From contig NZ_CP054476.1 of NCBI RefSeq assembly GCF_013341275.1, forward strand, positions 1,749,501 to 1,813,500: a stretch of 64,000 bases of DNA. Reading direction: 5' to 3'. Made by a program: the position numbers and the translations under genes. This document shows, piece by piece, positions 36,526 to 47,366 of the stretch (positions within the stretch are counted from its first letter, which is position 1; each line of letters begins with the position of its first letter). Under the pieces are notes generated by a model, which made no database searches, was not told the origin of the DNA, and was given only the letters and a program-made list of their open reading frames with translations. The DNA is from Methyloligella sp. GL2. Its GTDB lineage: Bacteria > Pseudomonadota > Alphaproteobacteria > Rhizobiales > Methyloligellaceae.

Positions 36526-38488
36526 CCAGCTCTTTCTCGGCCGACTTTTCGGCCGTGCCGGTGCCGAGCGCGGCATGGGCCTCTTCCTTCTTCTCGAAGA
36601 CATGCGGCTGCAGCCCGCGCTTGCTGAGCGCTTCCTGCATCTTCATGCGCATGAAGGCCGAGGTGGTGTAGCGCGTGGTGGACGCATAGTAGTGCTTCAG
36701 CATGTAGTCGATCATCTCGGCGTAGCGGTCGTAGAGGTCGCCGGCGATGCGGCAGCCATCGTGGTTGACCACGGCATTGACCCGCTTGCCCGCCTTCTTG
36801 GAGGCGTCGACCAGCACTTTCTGCAGATCGTCGACATCGGCAGGCTTGCGCACGCTCCAGCCCTCCAGATTGAGGAACAGGATATTGCGGTCCGGGTCGT
36901 AGGAGACGCGCTCGCAGAGATTGAGGTTGAGCAGATCGTCCAGCAGCTTCATCGGCTTGTCGAGGAACAGGCGCGGGTTCATCGGCACCGGCTTATGGAT
37001 GATCGGTTTGAAATCCATATGGGCCAGAATATCGCGCTCGATATCGATGCCCGGCGCCACCTCAATCAGCTCCAGCCCCTCGGGGGTGAGTTGGAACACG
37101 CAGCGCTCGGTGACATAGAGCACCGGCTGAGACTGCTCGGCGGCGTATTTGCCGGCGAAGGTGATCTGCTCCACCGATTTGACGAATTTCCGGAACTTGC
37201 CCTCCTGGGCGATGACCAGCTTGCCGTCGTCGATCTCCACCTTCAGCCCGCCGGCGGTGAAGGTTGAGACGAAGACCACGGCGCGGGAGTTCTGCGAGAT
37301 GTCGATGAAGCCGCCGCAGCCGTTCAGCTTGCCGCCGAAGCGGGAGGTGTTGACGTTGCCCTGCTCGTCGCATTCGGCCATGCCGAGGCAGGTCAGGTCG
37401 AGACCGCCGCCATGGTAGAAATCGAACATCTGGTTCTGGTCGATGATGGTGTCGGCATTGACCGAAGAGCCGAAGCTGGAGCCGCTGGCGAGCACGCCGC
37501 CAAGCGCGCCGGCCTCGGTGGTCATGGTGAGATAGGTGCTCACCTGCTCTTCGGCCGCGACCGAGGCGACACCGTCCGGCGCACCGACGCCGAGATTGAT
37601 GACGCCGTTCATCGGCAGTTCGAAAGCGGCGCGGCGGGCGATGATCTTGCGCGCATCGAGCGGCATTTTCGGGATCGCATCGACGGGCACCCGGATCTCG
37701 CCGGACAGGGCCGGGTCGTACATCACGCCGTAATTCATGCGGTGCATTTCGGGGTCTTCGGCGACCACCACGCAATCCACCAGGATGCCGGGAACCTTGA
37801 CGTCCTTCGGCTTGATGGAGCCCTGCTCGACGATGCGCTCGACCTGGGCGATGACGACGCCGCCATTGTTATAGGCGGCCATGGCCTGGGCCATGGTGTC
37901 CAGGGTCAGCGCTTCCTTCTCCATGGAGAGATTGCCGGACGGATCGGCGGAGGTGGCGCGGATCAGGGCGACGTCGATGGGGGTCGCCTTGTAGAACAGC
38001 CAGTCCGTGCCCTCGACATGGACCAGATCGACGATGTCCTCGGTGGTGATGTCGTTGACCTTGCCGCCGCCGAGACGCGGATCGACGTAAGTATGCAGGC
38101 CGACCTTGGAGAATAGGCCCGGCTGGCCGGAGGCGCAGGTGCGGTAGAGCTTGGAGATCACGCCCTGCGGCAGGTTATAGCCCTGAATCTTATTGTCGGT
38201 CGCTGCTTCGGCCACTTTCGGCATACGGCCGAAATTGGCGGCGATGACCCGCTTCAAGAGCCCTTCATGATGCAGCCGGCCCGTGCCGAGGCCTTTGCTG
38301 TCGCCGGCGCCGGCGCACATGATCAACGTCAGATCCTTAGGGGACTGCGTCTCTACGTAGCGCTTCTCGAGCGCCGCGTGCAGCGCTTCGGGGATACAGC
38401 TTTGCACGAAACCGGTCGTGCAGATCACGTCGTCGTCGCTGATAAGGGCGATGGCCTGATCGGCCGTGATGACCTTGTTTTTGTTCAT
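36509..38488 (-). CDS. Acyl-CoA:acetate CoA-transferase with extra C-terminal domain
   Basis: Class I CoA-transferase with alpha and beta halves fused (659 aa). The N-terminal half has TTGFVQSCIPEAL and a G-rich CoA region; the C-terminal half has INLGVGAPDGVASVA and the likely catalytic Glu325 in MTTEAGALGG. It resembles propionate/acetoacetate CoA-transferases of the YdiF type. Such enzymes are about 520 aa; here residues from about 502 onward add an unassigned alpha/beta domain (NILFLNLEGWSV, VNAVVNHDGCRIAG) and a helical tail. The physiological acyl group is unknown. It appears to be a single gene. Confidence 0.85.
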   Translation of the reverse strand: MNKNKVITADQAIALISDDDVICTTGFVQSCIPEALHAALEKRYVETQSPKDLTLIMCAGAGDSKGLGTGRLHHEGLLKRVIAANFGRMPKVAEAATDNKIQGYNLPQGVISKLYRTCASGQPGLFSKVGLHTYVDPRLGGGKVNDITTEDIVDLVHVEGTDWLFYKATPIDVALIRATSADPSGNLSMEKEALTLDTMAQAMAAYNNGGVVIAQVERIVEQGSIKPKDVKVPGILVDCVVVAEDPEMHRMNYGVMYDPALSGEIRVPVDAIPKMPLDARKIIARRAAFELPMNGVINLGVGAPDGVASVAAEEQVSTYLTMTTEAGALGGVLASGSSFGSSVNADTIIDQNQMFDFYHGGGLDLTCLGMAECDEQGNVNTSRFGGKLNGCGGFIDISQNSRAVVFVSTFTAGGLKVEIDDGKLVIAQEGKFRKFVKSVEQITFAGKYAAEQSQPVLYVTERCVFQLTPEGLELIEVAPGIDIERDILAHMDFKPIIHKPVPMNPRLFLDKPMKLLDDLLNLNLCERVSYDPDRNILFLNLEGWSVRKPADVDDLQKVLVDASKKAGKRVNAVVNHDGCRIAGDLYDRYAEMIDYMLKHYYASTTRYTTSAFMRMKMQEALSKRGLQPHVFEKKEEAHAALGTGTAEKSAEKELESAPK

Positions 38489-38680
38489 GTCGAAGGCGTT
38501 TCCCAGGGCTTCCGCAGGGTTTTTCGCTCAAAACGACACGAATTGAGCGCATTGCGGCGTGTTTTGATCCCAACCGCGAGCGGCGGAACCGAAACTCATA
38601 GCCGGAATTTGCCTGTCGGCTCAAGTGGTCACCGTCGCCCAGCGCCAGGGGTGCGACATGATGAGGCCATGTTTTCGCCG

Positions 38681-40084
38681 CTATTCGGCAGCCGGAAGCA
38701 GTCTTTCCGGCCCGGCCAGCTTATCCAGACGCTGGCGCTTTTCGGGGGCCACGCGGATACCGAGATCGACAACGCCTTCGTCGAGCTCGGTGCGTTCCAC
38801 CACCTCGCAATTCTCGTAGATCCAGTGGGTCAGCCGGCCTTCTTCGGGGCCGAGCTTGATATGCAGGCTCTCGCGGGCGGCATTCAGCCGGGCTTCGATC
38901 TCGGCGAGCAGGGCATCGAGCCCCTCCCCGCTCATGGCCGAGATCAGCACGGGGCGCGCCTGATCGCGCGGTGCCTGGTTCAGCACCTCCTGGCGGCGTC
39001 CGGCGTCGAGAAGATCGATCTTGTTCCACACCTCCAGCATCCGGTCGGGATCGGACTCGATATCGAGACCCAGCTCGGCAAGGACGGCGAGCACGTCGGC
39101 GCGCTGGGCGGCGCTGTCGGGATCGGCGATATCGCGCACATGCAGGATCAGATCGGCCTCCTCCACCTCCTCCAGCGTGGCGCGGAAGGCGGCCACCAGC
39201 ATGGTCGGCAGGTCGGAGATGAAGCCCACCGTATCGGACAGCACGGCCTTGGAGCCACCGGGAAGCCGGATGGCGCGGATGGTGGGGTCGAGGGTGGCGA
39301 AGAGCTGATCTTCGGCCAGAACTTCCGCCCCGGTCAGCCGGTTGAACAGGGTGGACTTGCCGGCATTGGTGTAGCCGACCAAGGCAACCGTCGGATACGG
39401 CACGCGTTGGCGGGATTTGCGGTGCAGCTCGCGGGTGCGCTTCACATGGGCGAGATCGCCCTTAATGGCGGTGATGCGCTCCTGGATCATGCGGCGGTCG
39501 GCCTCGATCTGGGTCTCGCCCGGCCCGCCGAGGAAGCCGACACCGCCGCGCTGGCGCTCCAGATGGGTCCAGGAGCGGACCAGACGGGATTTCTGATAGG
39601 TGAGATGGGCGAGCTCCACCTGCAGCCGCCCTTCCCTTGTGCGGGCGCGGCGGCCGAAGATCTCCAGGATCAGCCCAGTGCGGTCGAGCACCTTGGCGTC
39701 CCAGGCGCGCTCCAGATTGCGTTGCTGCACGGGAGTGAGCGCGTGATCGACGATCACGAGGTCGATTTCCGAGGCGCGGACGAGGCCCTTGATCTCCTCG
39801 ACCTTGCCGGCGCCGAACAGCGTTGCGGGCCGCGGCCGGGGCACCGGCACGAGGCCCTGTTCCTTCACGTCAAGGTCGATGGCTTGCGCCAGGCCGACGG
39901 CTTCTTCCAGCCGTGCCTCGGGCAGACGTTGGGAAATTTCCGGTGCCGGATGCCCGTCCTTATCGGGCCGGGGCGGCAGCACAGGCGTCAGCACCAAGGC
40001 ACGAAGAATCTCGCCCGGGGCGCGGTCTTCCTCACCCCGGCGCGATTCGCCTTGCTCTAAACGTCTCGGATCGGTTCGCCGCAA
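38681..40084 (-). CDS. hflX: GTPase HflX
   Basis: Ribosome-associated GTPase (467 aa) that splits stalled ribosomes in other bacteria. The HflX N-terminal domain runs to about 225 with GGVGFLGGPGETQIE, then the G domain with G1 GYTNAGKST (237-245), G3 DTVGF and G4 NKID. The TTG start follows the hfq stop immediately (TAATTG). Last gene of ntrBC-ntrYX-hfq-hflX. Confidence 0.94.
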   Translation of the reverse strand: MRRTDPRRLEQGESRRGEEDRAPGEILRALVLTPVLPPRPDKDGHPAPEISQRLPEARLEEAVGLAQAIDLDVKEQGLVPVPRPRPATLFGAGKVEEIKGLVRASEIDLVIVDHALTPVQQRNLERAWDAKVLDRTGLILEIFGRRARTREGRLQVELAHLTYQKSRLVRSWTHLERQRGGVGFLGGPGETQIEADRRMIQERITAIKGDLAHVKRTRELHRKSRQRVPYPTVALVGYTNAGKSTLFNRLTGAEVLAEDQLFATLDPTIRAIRLPGGSKAVLSDTVGFISDLPTMLVAAFRATLEEVEEADLILHVRDIADPDSAAQRADVLAVLAELGLDIESDPDRMLEVWNKIDLLDAGRRQEVLNQAPRDQARPVLISAMSGEGLDALLAEIEARLNAARESLHIKLGPEEGRLTHWIYENCEVVERTELDEGVVDLGIRVAPEKRQRLDKLAGPERLLPAAE

Positions 40085-40339
40085 TTACTCGTTTGCGCTT
40101 TCCGCCTCGCCGATATCACTGAGCTGGACCGGCTGGCCTGGCATGATCGTTGAGATCGCGTGTTTATAGACCAATTGTGAGTGCCCGTCCCTGCGTAACA
40201 AGACGCAAAAACTATCGAACCAAGTCACAACCCCCTGAAGTTTAACGCCATTCACCAGAAAAATGGTGAGGGGGGTTTTTGCCTTCCGGACATGATTGAG
40301 AAACGTGTCCTGAAGGCTTTGCGCGCGCTCTGCTGCCAT
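40085..40339 (-). CDS. hfq: RNA chaperone Hfq
   Basis: 84-aa Sm-like hexameric RNA chaperone that pairs small RNAs with mRNAs. The Sm1 region ([28 protein letters not shown]) and Sm2 YKHAIST are intact, and the C-terminal tail is short as in other alphaproteobacteria. The start is ATG 40339, preceded by GGGGAAG; the open frame upstream to 40444 is not coding. A 147-base gap with an eight-pair hairpin separates it from ntrX. Confidence 0.95.
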   Translation of the reverse strand: MAAERAQSLQDTFLNHVRKAKTPLTIFLVNGVKLQGVVTWFDSFCVLLRRDGHSQLVYKHAISTIMPGQPVQLSDIGEAESANE

Positions 40340-40440
40340 GGGCTTCCCCGTCCCTTTTGGTTTGGCTTGAGCCCAATTTGCTGGGCTTGTTGTCTCTCTC
40401 TCCCTAGACGCGCCATTAGACGCGAAGGAAGGCCGAATCC

Positions 40441-40462
40441 GCAAGAGAAGACTGTCTCTTGC
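40441..40462. promoter_or_regulatory. Perfect hairpin between ntrX and hfq
   Basis: GCAAGAGA-AGACTG-TCTCTTGC is an eight-pair stem 25 bases after the ntrX stop. It lacks a T-tract. It may be a partial terminator or a processing site that lets hfq be expressed separately from ntrYX. Confidence 0.35.
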
Positions 40463-40486
40463 TGACTCTAGGATGGTGGTTTTCGC

Positions 40487-41875
40487 CTAGCGAACCGCGG
40501 CGTTTCGGTCGGATGAATTAACCCCGAGGGCGCGCAATTTGCGGTGCAGCGCGGAACGCTCCATGCCAATAAACTCGGCGGTGCGGGAAATATTGCCACC
40601 GAATCGATTGACCTGGGCGAGCAGATATTCGCGCTCGAAAATCTCGCGGGCATCGCGCAGCGGCAGCGACATCAGATGCTCGCCGCCGCCGTTCACCGAA
40701 AGAGGGACCGGGGAAACGATCTCCTCGGGCAGCATTTCGGCGGTGATGATGGTTTCCGGCCCGCCGCCGACCAGAATCATCAGCCGCTCCACATTGTTCC
40801 GGAGCTGACGGATATTGCCGGGCCAGTCGTGGGATTGCAGCACGGCGACGGCGTCCTCGCCGATGGTGCGCGGCGGAAGTCCCGAGGCGTTGGAGATCTG
40901 GCCGATGAAATGGCGGATCAGCTCGGGGATGTCGTCGCGGCGCTCGGAAAGCGAGGGCACCTTGATCGGCACCACGTTGAGGCGGTGATAGAGATCCTCG
41001 CGAAGATTGCCTGCGGCCATCTCCTTCTGCAGATCGCGGCCCGTGGAGGAGACGATGCGGACATCGACATGCACCTTGGGGCCGCCGCCGATGCGCTGGA
41101 AGCGCTGCTCGACCAGGACGCGCAAGATCTTGCCTTGCGTCTCCAGCGGCATATCGGCGATCTCGTCGATATAGAGCGTGCCCTTATGGGCCTCTTCAAG
41201 CGCGCCGACCTTGCGGGGCCCGCTCCCCTCCTCGGTGCCGAACAGCTCCAGCTCCACCCTGTCCGGCACCATGGCGGCGGCGTTCATCACCACGAACGGG
41301 CCTTCGGCGCGGGCCGATTTCATATGCAGAACGCGGGCGGCCAGCTCCTTGCCGGCGCCGGAGGGCCCGGTGATCAGCACGCGGCTATTGGTGGGCGCGA
41401 CCTTTTCGATGGCGTGCTTGAGCTGGGTGATGGCGGCGGAGTGGCCGACCATATCGTTGGAATGGGCGCTCTTCTCGCGCAGCTCGCGGTTCTCGCGGCG
41501 CAGCTTTGAGGCTTCCAGCGCGCGGGCGACGATCAGCACTAGCCGGTCGGCCTTGAACGGCTTCTCGATATAGTCGTAGGCGCCGCGCTTGATGGCGGCG
41601 ACGGCGGTTTCGATATTGCCGTGGCCGGAGATGATGATCACCGGCAGATCGGGATGGGCATCCTTGATACGGTCAAGCAGGTCCAGCCCGTCGAGCTTGG
41701 AGCCCTGCAGCCAGATATCGAGGATGACGAGGCTGGGGCGCCGCTCTTCGATGGCGATCAGGGTCTCGTCACTGTCCTTGGCGAGGCGGGTCTCGTGGCC
41801 CTCATCCTCCAAAATGCCTGAGATCAGCTCGCGGATGTCGGCTTCGTCGTCGACAACCAGAATGTCAGACGCCAT
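40487..41875 (-). CDS. ntrX: Response regulator NtrX
   Basis: Receiver domain (phospho-acceptor D53 in VILDIWLQ), AAA+ domain with P-loop GPSGAGKE, and a C-terminal Fis-type helix-turn-helix (462 aa). The sigma54-contact motif GAFTGA is missing: ELFGTEEGSGPRKVGALEEAH stands in its place, as known for NtrX. It should therefore bind DNA without activating sigma54 promoters. Partner of NtrY, whose 3' end it overlaps by 11 bases. Linked in the group to nitrogen and redox/envelope control. Confidence 0.95.
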   Translation of the reverse strand: MASDILVVDDEADIRELISGILEDEGHETRLAKDSDETLIAIEERRPSLVILDIWLQGSKLDGLDLLDRIKDAHPDLPVIIISGHGNIETAVAAIKRGAYDYIEKPFKADRLVLIVARALEASKLRRENRELREKSAHSNDMVGHSAAITQLKHAIEKVAPTNSRVLITGPSGAGKELAARVLHMKSARAEGPFVVMNAAAMVPDRVELELFGTEEGSGPRKVGALEEAHKGTLYIDEIADMPLETQGKILRVLVEQRFQRIGGGPKVHVDVRIVSSTGRDLQKEMAAGNLREDLYHRLNVVPIKVPSLSERRDDIPELIRHFIGQISNASGLPPRTIGEDAVAVLQSHDWPGNIRQLRNNVERLMILVGGGPETIITAEMLPEEIVSPVPLSVNGGGEHLMSLPLRDAREIFEREYLLAQVNRFGGNISRTAEFIGMERSALHRKLRALGVNSSDRNAAVR

Positions 41876-44444
41876 CGGTCACTCCCTCTTTCTCCTTGGC
41901 GGTCTCCGCTTGACTTTCGTCGCTGGTCGCGGGGCTGCTCTGTGATTGGGCCGGGGGCTCCTCGGCCGCCTCCTCGGTTTCAACGATGGGCAGATCGATG
42001 CGGATCGCCGCGCCGCGGGCGGCGCTGCCCTGCTCCGATTTGTCCTCAGATTTGTCTTTGGATTTGCCCTTGGACTTGTCCTTGGGGGCATCGGACAGGA
42101 ACAGCGTGCCGCCGTGCTGCTCCACGATGCGCTGGACGATGGCAAGGCCGAGCCCCGTGCCTTTGGTGCGGGTGGTCATATAGGGCTCCACCAGGCGCTG
42201 GCGGTTCTCTTCCGGCAGGCCGCAGCCATTGTCGATCACGGTGATCTGGATGTGGTCGCCCTTGGGCACGTCCAGCTTGGCGGTGATCTTGCCCTTCTCG
42301 GTGCGCTCGGGATCGGCCTCGAAGGCGCTGTCGATGGCTTCGGAAGCGTTCTTCACCAGATTGGTCAGGGCCTGGGACAGAAGCCGCCGGTCGCAATTGG
42401 CGATCACCGGCTCGTCGGGCAGCTCGACCTCGAAATCGATCTCCGGCCGGCTGACCTGGAACAGGAAGATCGCCTCGCGCAGGATCTCGCGCAGATCGTG
42501 GGGCTCCATCACCGGCTTCGGCATGCGGGCGAAATCGGAGAACTCATCCACCATGCGGCCGATATCGGAGACCTGGCGGATGATGGTGTCGGTGCACTGC
42601 TCGAAGATCTCGCGATCCTTGGTGATGCTATCGCCGTATTTGCGGCGGATGCGCTCGGCGGAAAGCTGGATCGGGGTCAGCGGGTTCTTGATCTCGTGAG
42701 CGATGCGCCGGGCGATGTCGGCCCAGGCAGTGGAGCGCTGGGCGCTGACCAGCTCGGTAATGTCGTCGAAGGTGACGACATAGCCTTCCATGGTCTTGCC
42801 GGCGCCCTTGGAGGTGACGCGGACGGCGAAATAGCGCTCCTGGTCGCCGACCCGCAGCGTGATCTGATCGGTGATCAGCCGCCGCGATTGCTTCTGCTGG
42901 GCCCGCTTCAGGGAGGGGCCGAATTGCGGGATGATCTTGGCCAGTGGCTTGCCCATGACGCCCTTGGCCTTGAGGTCGAGCAAGGTCTCGGCGGAACGGT
43001 TCACCAGGGTGATGGCGCCTTCCAGATCGACACCGATGACGCCGGCGGTGACGGATGAGAGCACCGCCTCCATGAAGCGGCGGCGCTCGTCCAGCTTGGA
43101 GTTGGCGCCGACCAGCTCGTCATGCTGGCTCTTCAGCTCCGAGGCCATGGTGTTGAAAGTGGTGCCGAGGGTGGCGAGGTCGCCATCGGCCGGATTGACC
43201 GGCACCTCGATGTCGAGATTGCCCTCGGAGATCTGGTTCGCCGCGCTCATCAGCTTGCCGATCGGGGCAACCAAGCGGCCGGCGAACCACATGCCGATCC
43301 AGATGGCGGAGAGCAGCAAGGTGAGCGCGATGGCGACATACATCAGCCCAAAGGCGACCTGCACGCCGGCGCGGCGCTGCTCCAGCACCTGATATTCGGC
43401 AACGGAGGCCCGGGTCTGGCGCAGCTGGGTGAGCACCTTCGCATTCACCGGGCGGATCACGTAGAGATAGGTGTCGTTGAAATTGTCCAGGCTCTTCAGC
43501 GCGCCGACCATATTGGTGTGGCCTGGCGCGATGACGATCACCTGCCCCTTCTTGGCAAGGTCCATGGCCTGCTGCGGCGGCGGCCGATAGGGGAAGTCGG
43601 GCAAGGTGGAGGCGGTGGCGAGGATCTTGCCCTTCTCGTCGATGAGATAGGCGATGGGAATAGAGCGGATCGCGGCTTGCGCGGTGAGGAAATTGCCGAA
43701 GCCTTGCGGCCTTGAGCGGACCAGCCCCACCGCCTCGTCGATATCCTTGGCCATGCCGAGCGTGTCGGCGCGGATCACCTGGCCGTGCTCCTGCAGGTAA
43801 GCGGTGGCGACGTCGATGGAGTTCTGGATGATCGACTTGGTGCGGTCGGAGAACCAGTGATCGAGACCGCGGTCGAGCGAGATCGAGGCGAAGATCGCCA
43901 GCAGAATGGCCGGCGCCACGGCGATGACGCTGAACAGCCCGGCGACGCGGATCAGAAGCTGGGCGCCCGCCGCCTTCCTCCGCCGCGCCTTCCACAGCCC
44001 AGTGACCTGCCAGGCGAGGATGGCCACCATGGCCAGCACCAGGGCGGCGTTGATCAGCAGAACGCCGACCACAACGGTATGGGTCGGCACGATCGGCGTG
44101 AGGCCGGTGAGGATCAGATAAGTGGCAAGTCCCGAACACAGGGACAGCACCATGATGACGAGGCCGACAGTGAAGGTGATGCGCCGCCGGCTCCAGCGCT
44201 TGCGGCCTTGCGATGCGGCCGCGGGCGCCTCCTCTTCCAGAGGGTCGGCGTCGCTGGCGATGGACTCCGCTACGCCAGATGCGCCGGCTTCGTCGCTCGG
44301 CGCGTCAGCCGTCTTTGTGCCGTGCTTCTTCTTGGCGCTGTCGTTGCCGGTGCGGTCCTTGGAGGAGGTGTCCGAACCGCCGGCTCGTCGCGCCAAGGCT
44401 TTGCGCAGGCTGTCGAAAACGCTACTCACCGCTCCCCCGGACAT
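41865..44444 (-). CDS. ntrY: Sensor histidine kinase NtrY
   Basis: Large membrane sensor kinase (859 aa): a charged N-terminal tail of about 85 residues, about three transmembrane helices to residue 200, a periplasmic domain, a fourth helix near 370, HAMP, PAS, then HisKA with HEIKNP and an HATPase domain (DNGCGLP, GTGLGLAI). Between the last ATP-lid motif and the final strand there is a Lys/Asp/Ser-rich insert (about KSKGKSKDKSEDKSEQ). The Glu/Ser-rich C-terminal tail is probably disordered. An NtrC-type site lies upstream. Confidence 0.94.
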   Translation of the reverse strand: MSGGAVSSVFDSLRKALARRAGGSDTSSKDRTGNDSAKKKHGTKTADAPSDEAGASGVAESIASDADPLEEEAPAAASQGRKRWSRRRITFTVGLVIMVLSLCSGLATYLILTGLTPIVPTHTVVVGVLLINAALVLAMVAILAWQVTGLWKARRRKAAGAQLLIRVAGLFSVIAVAPAILLAIFASISLDRGLDHWFSDRTKSIIQNSIDVATAYLQEHGQVIRADTLGMAKDIDEAVGLVRSRPQGFGNFLTAQAAIRSIPIAYLIDEKGKILATASTLPDFPYRPPPQQAMDLAKKGQVIVIAPGHTNMVGALKSLDNFNDTYLYVIRPVNAKVLTQLRQTRASVAEYQVLEQRRAGVQVAFGLMYVAIALTLLLSAIWIGMWFAGRLVAPIGKLMSAANQISEGNLDIEVPVNPADGDLATLGTTFNTMASELKSQHDELVGANSKLDERRRFMEAVLSSVTAGVIGVDLEGAITLVNRSAETLLDLKAKGVMGKPLAKIIPQFGPSLKRAQQKQSRRLITDQITLRVGDQERYFAVRVTSKGAGKTMEGYVVTFDDITELVSAQRSTAWADIARRIAHEIKNPLTPIQLSAERIRRKYGDSITKDREIFEQCTDTIIRQVSDIGRMVDEFSDFARMPKPVMEPHDLREILREAIFLFQVSRPEIDFEVELPDEPVIANCDRRLLSQALTNLVKNASEAIDSAFEADPERTEKGKITAKLDVPKGDHIQITVIDNGCGLPEENRQRLVEPYMTTRTKGTGLGLAIVQRIVEQHGGTLFLSDAPKDKSKGKSKDKSEDKSEQGSAARGAAIRIDLPIVETEEAAEEPPAQSQSSPATSDESQAETAKEKEGVTDGV

Positions 44445-44478
44445 TGCTAGAGGCTTTCAGCGTCGCTGTGGCCGAAGC

Positions 44479-44493
44479 GCACCGCCCTGGTGC
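44479..44493. promoter_or_regulatory. NtrC-type binding site upstream of ntrY
   Basis: GCACC-GCCCT-GGTGC matches the enterobacterial NtrC consensus GCACY-N4-TGGTGC at every defined position. It is 35 bases upstream of the ntrY ATG in the 155-base ntrC-ntrY gap. So close to the gene, it would more likely modulate or block a promoter than act as a remote enhancer. Confidence 0.55.
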
Positions 44494-44599
44494 ATTAAGA
44501 TCACATTGTGGCGCTTTGGCGACTAGACGCGGAAAAATCACATCCCAGGGCCGATATCTGGGGATAAGCGGGTCCGACTGCAAGACGAGCGGCAAGCCT

Positions 44600-46042
<1,443 letters not shown>

Positions 46043-46045
46043 GGC

Positions 46046-47191
46046 TTATTCCTGTTCTTGTGTGGGTTGAGCGGCACCGGGTTCGGCTGCCGGCATCAGA
46101 GCGCGGAAGATCGTGCTGTTGGGACGGGAATCGCATTCGATGATGCCGCCGTGATCGTTGATGATTTTGGCGACGAGGGCGAGCCCGAGCCCCGATCCGC
46201 TCTGCTTGGTGGTGACGAAGGGGTCGAAAAGATGCGGGCGGAGATCGGCGGGGATGCCGCTGCCGTTATCCTCCACCGAGATGACCAAGGGTAAGGCGAC
46301 CTTGGCGCGGCTGCCCGGCACGGAAAGCCGCACGCCCGGCCGGTAGGCCGTGGACAGGGTGATCTGCCCGTCGGTGCGATCGGCGCCGATGGCTTCGGCG
46401 GCGTTCTTGATCAGATTGAGGAAGACCTGCACCAGCTTGTCGCGGTCGCCCGGGACCGGCGGCAAGGACGGGTCGTAATTCTCCACAATCTTGATGTTCT
46501 TGGCGAAGCCGTTCTGCGCCAGCTGCTTCACATGGTCGAGCACGTCGTGGATGTTGACCGGCTCGCGGTCCAGCGGGCGCTCGTCGCCGAAGATCTCCAC
46601 CCGGTCGACCAGCTTCAGGATGCGGTCCGACTCGTTGCAGATCAGCTGGGTCAGGGTGCGGTCGGCTTCGTTCATATCGCTCTCGAGGAGCTGCGCCGCG
46701 CCGCGAATGCCCGAAAGCGGATTCTTGATTTCGTGGGCAAGGATAGCGGCGAGTGCTGAGACGGAACGTGCGGCGCCGCGATGGCTGAGCTGGCGCTCGA
46801 TCATCTGGGCGATGCTACGCTGCTGCAGCATGATCAGAGCGCGGCCGGGGCTGTCCGGCACCGGGCCGGCATAGAGGTCGACCAGCTTCGGGGAATCGAA
46901 GCGGAACGAGGACAGCTCCACGCCATATTCGTTGACCGTGCTGCCGGTGCGCTGCACCTGCTCGGCGAGCGAGATCACCGGGCTGCCGAAAGCGACAACC
47001 TCATCGAGCTTATGGCGGCACAGCACGGCCAAGCTCATTTGGAAGAAATCTTCCGCTGCGCTATTGGCATATTCGAGCTGAAGATTCTCGCCAACCACGA
47101 GCAAGGGATGCGGGAGAGCGCCAAGCAGAGCCTCGAACTGGAAGGTTGTTGATGATGGGCGGGAAACTGGTTCTTTCTCCAAGGCCTTCAA
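46046..47191 (-). CDS. ntrB: Nitrogen regulation sensor kinase NtrB
   Basis: Soluble kinase (381 aa): N-terminal PAS domain, HisKA with His153 in [12 protein letters not shown], HATPase with DNGSGIP and GSGLGLAL. It phosphorylates NtrC under PII control. The start is TTG 47191 with GGAGG ten bases upstream. In related genomes dusB (nifR3) precedes ntrB; here ntrB is first, divergent from ispDF, with two NtrC-like sites in between. Confidence 0.94.
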   Translation of the reverse strand: MKALEKEPVSRPSSTTFQFEALLGALPHPLLVVGENLQLEYANSAAEDFFQMSLAVLCRHKLDEVVAFGSPVISLAEQVQRTGSTVNEYGVELSSFRFDSPKLVDLYAGPVPDSPGRALIMLQQRSIAQMIERQLSHRGAARSVSALAAILAHEIKNPLSGIRGAAQLLESDMNEADRTLTQLICNESDRILKLVDRVEIFGDERPLDREPVNIHDVLDHVKQLAQNGFAKNIKIVENYDPSLPPVPGDRDKLVQVFLNLIKNAAEAIGADRTDGQITLSTAYRPGVRLSVPGSRAKVALPLVISVEDNGSGIPADLRPHLFDPFVTTKQSGSGLGLALVAKIINDHGGIIECDSRPNSTIFRALMPAAEPGAAQPTQEQE

Positions 47192-47226
47192 AAGGATATT
47201 TCCTCCTCGACCTATCTCTTATTACG

Positions 47227-47271
47227 TGCACATTTTTTGCGCAAATGATCCCGGTGAACTTTAATTGTGCA
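47227..47271. promoter_or_regulatory. Two NtrC-like sites upstream of ntrB
   Basis: TGCACATTTTTTGCGCA (47227-47243) and TGAACTTTAATTGTGCA (47255-47271) each match 10 of the 13 defined positions of TGCACC-N4-TGGTGCA. Their centres are 28 bases apart. They lie in the AT-rich gap between ntrB and ispDF, as expected for NtrC autoregulation. Confidence 0.45.
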
Positions 47272-47366
47272 ACATACGCAGGTTTGTTCCGCAGAGCAAC
47301 ATGTGAGATGCAGCGATGCGACAATCTGTTTGATCGCCGTTTTTCGGCTTATGTGAGGCCAAATTC

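Noticed and set aside
40840..41250. Damaged NtrX because GAFTGA is missing
   Set aside because: Absence of this motif is a known property of NtrX proteins, not a mutation.
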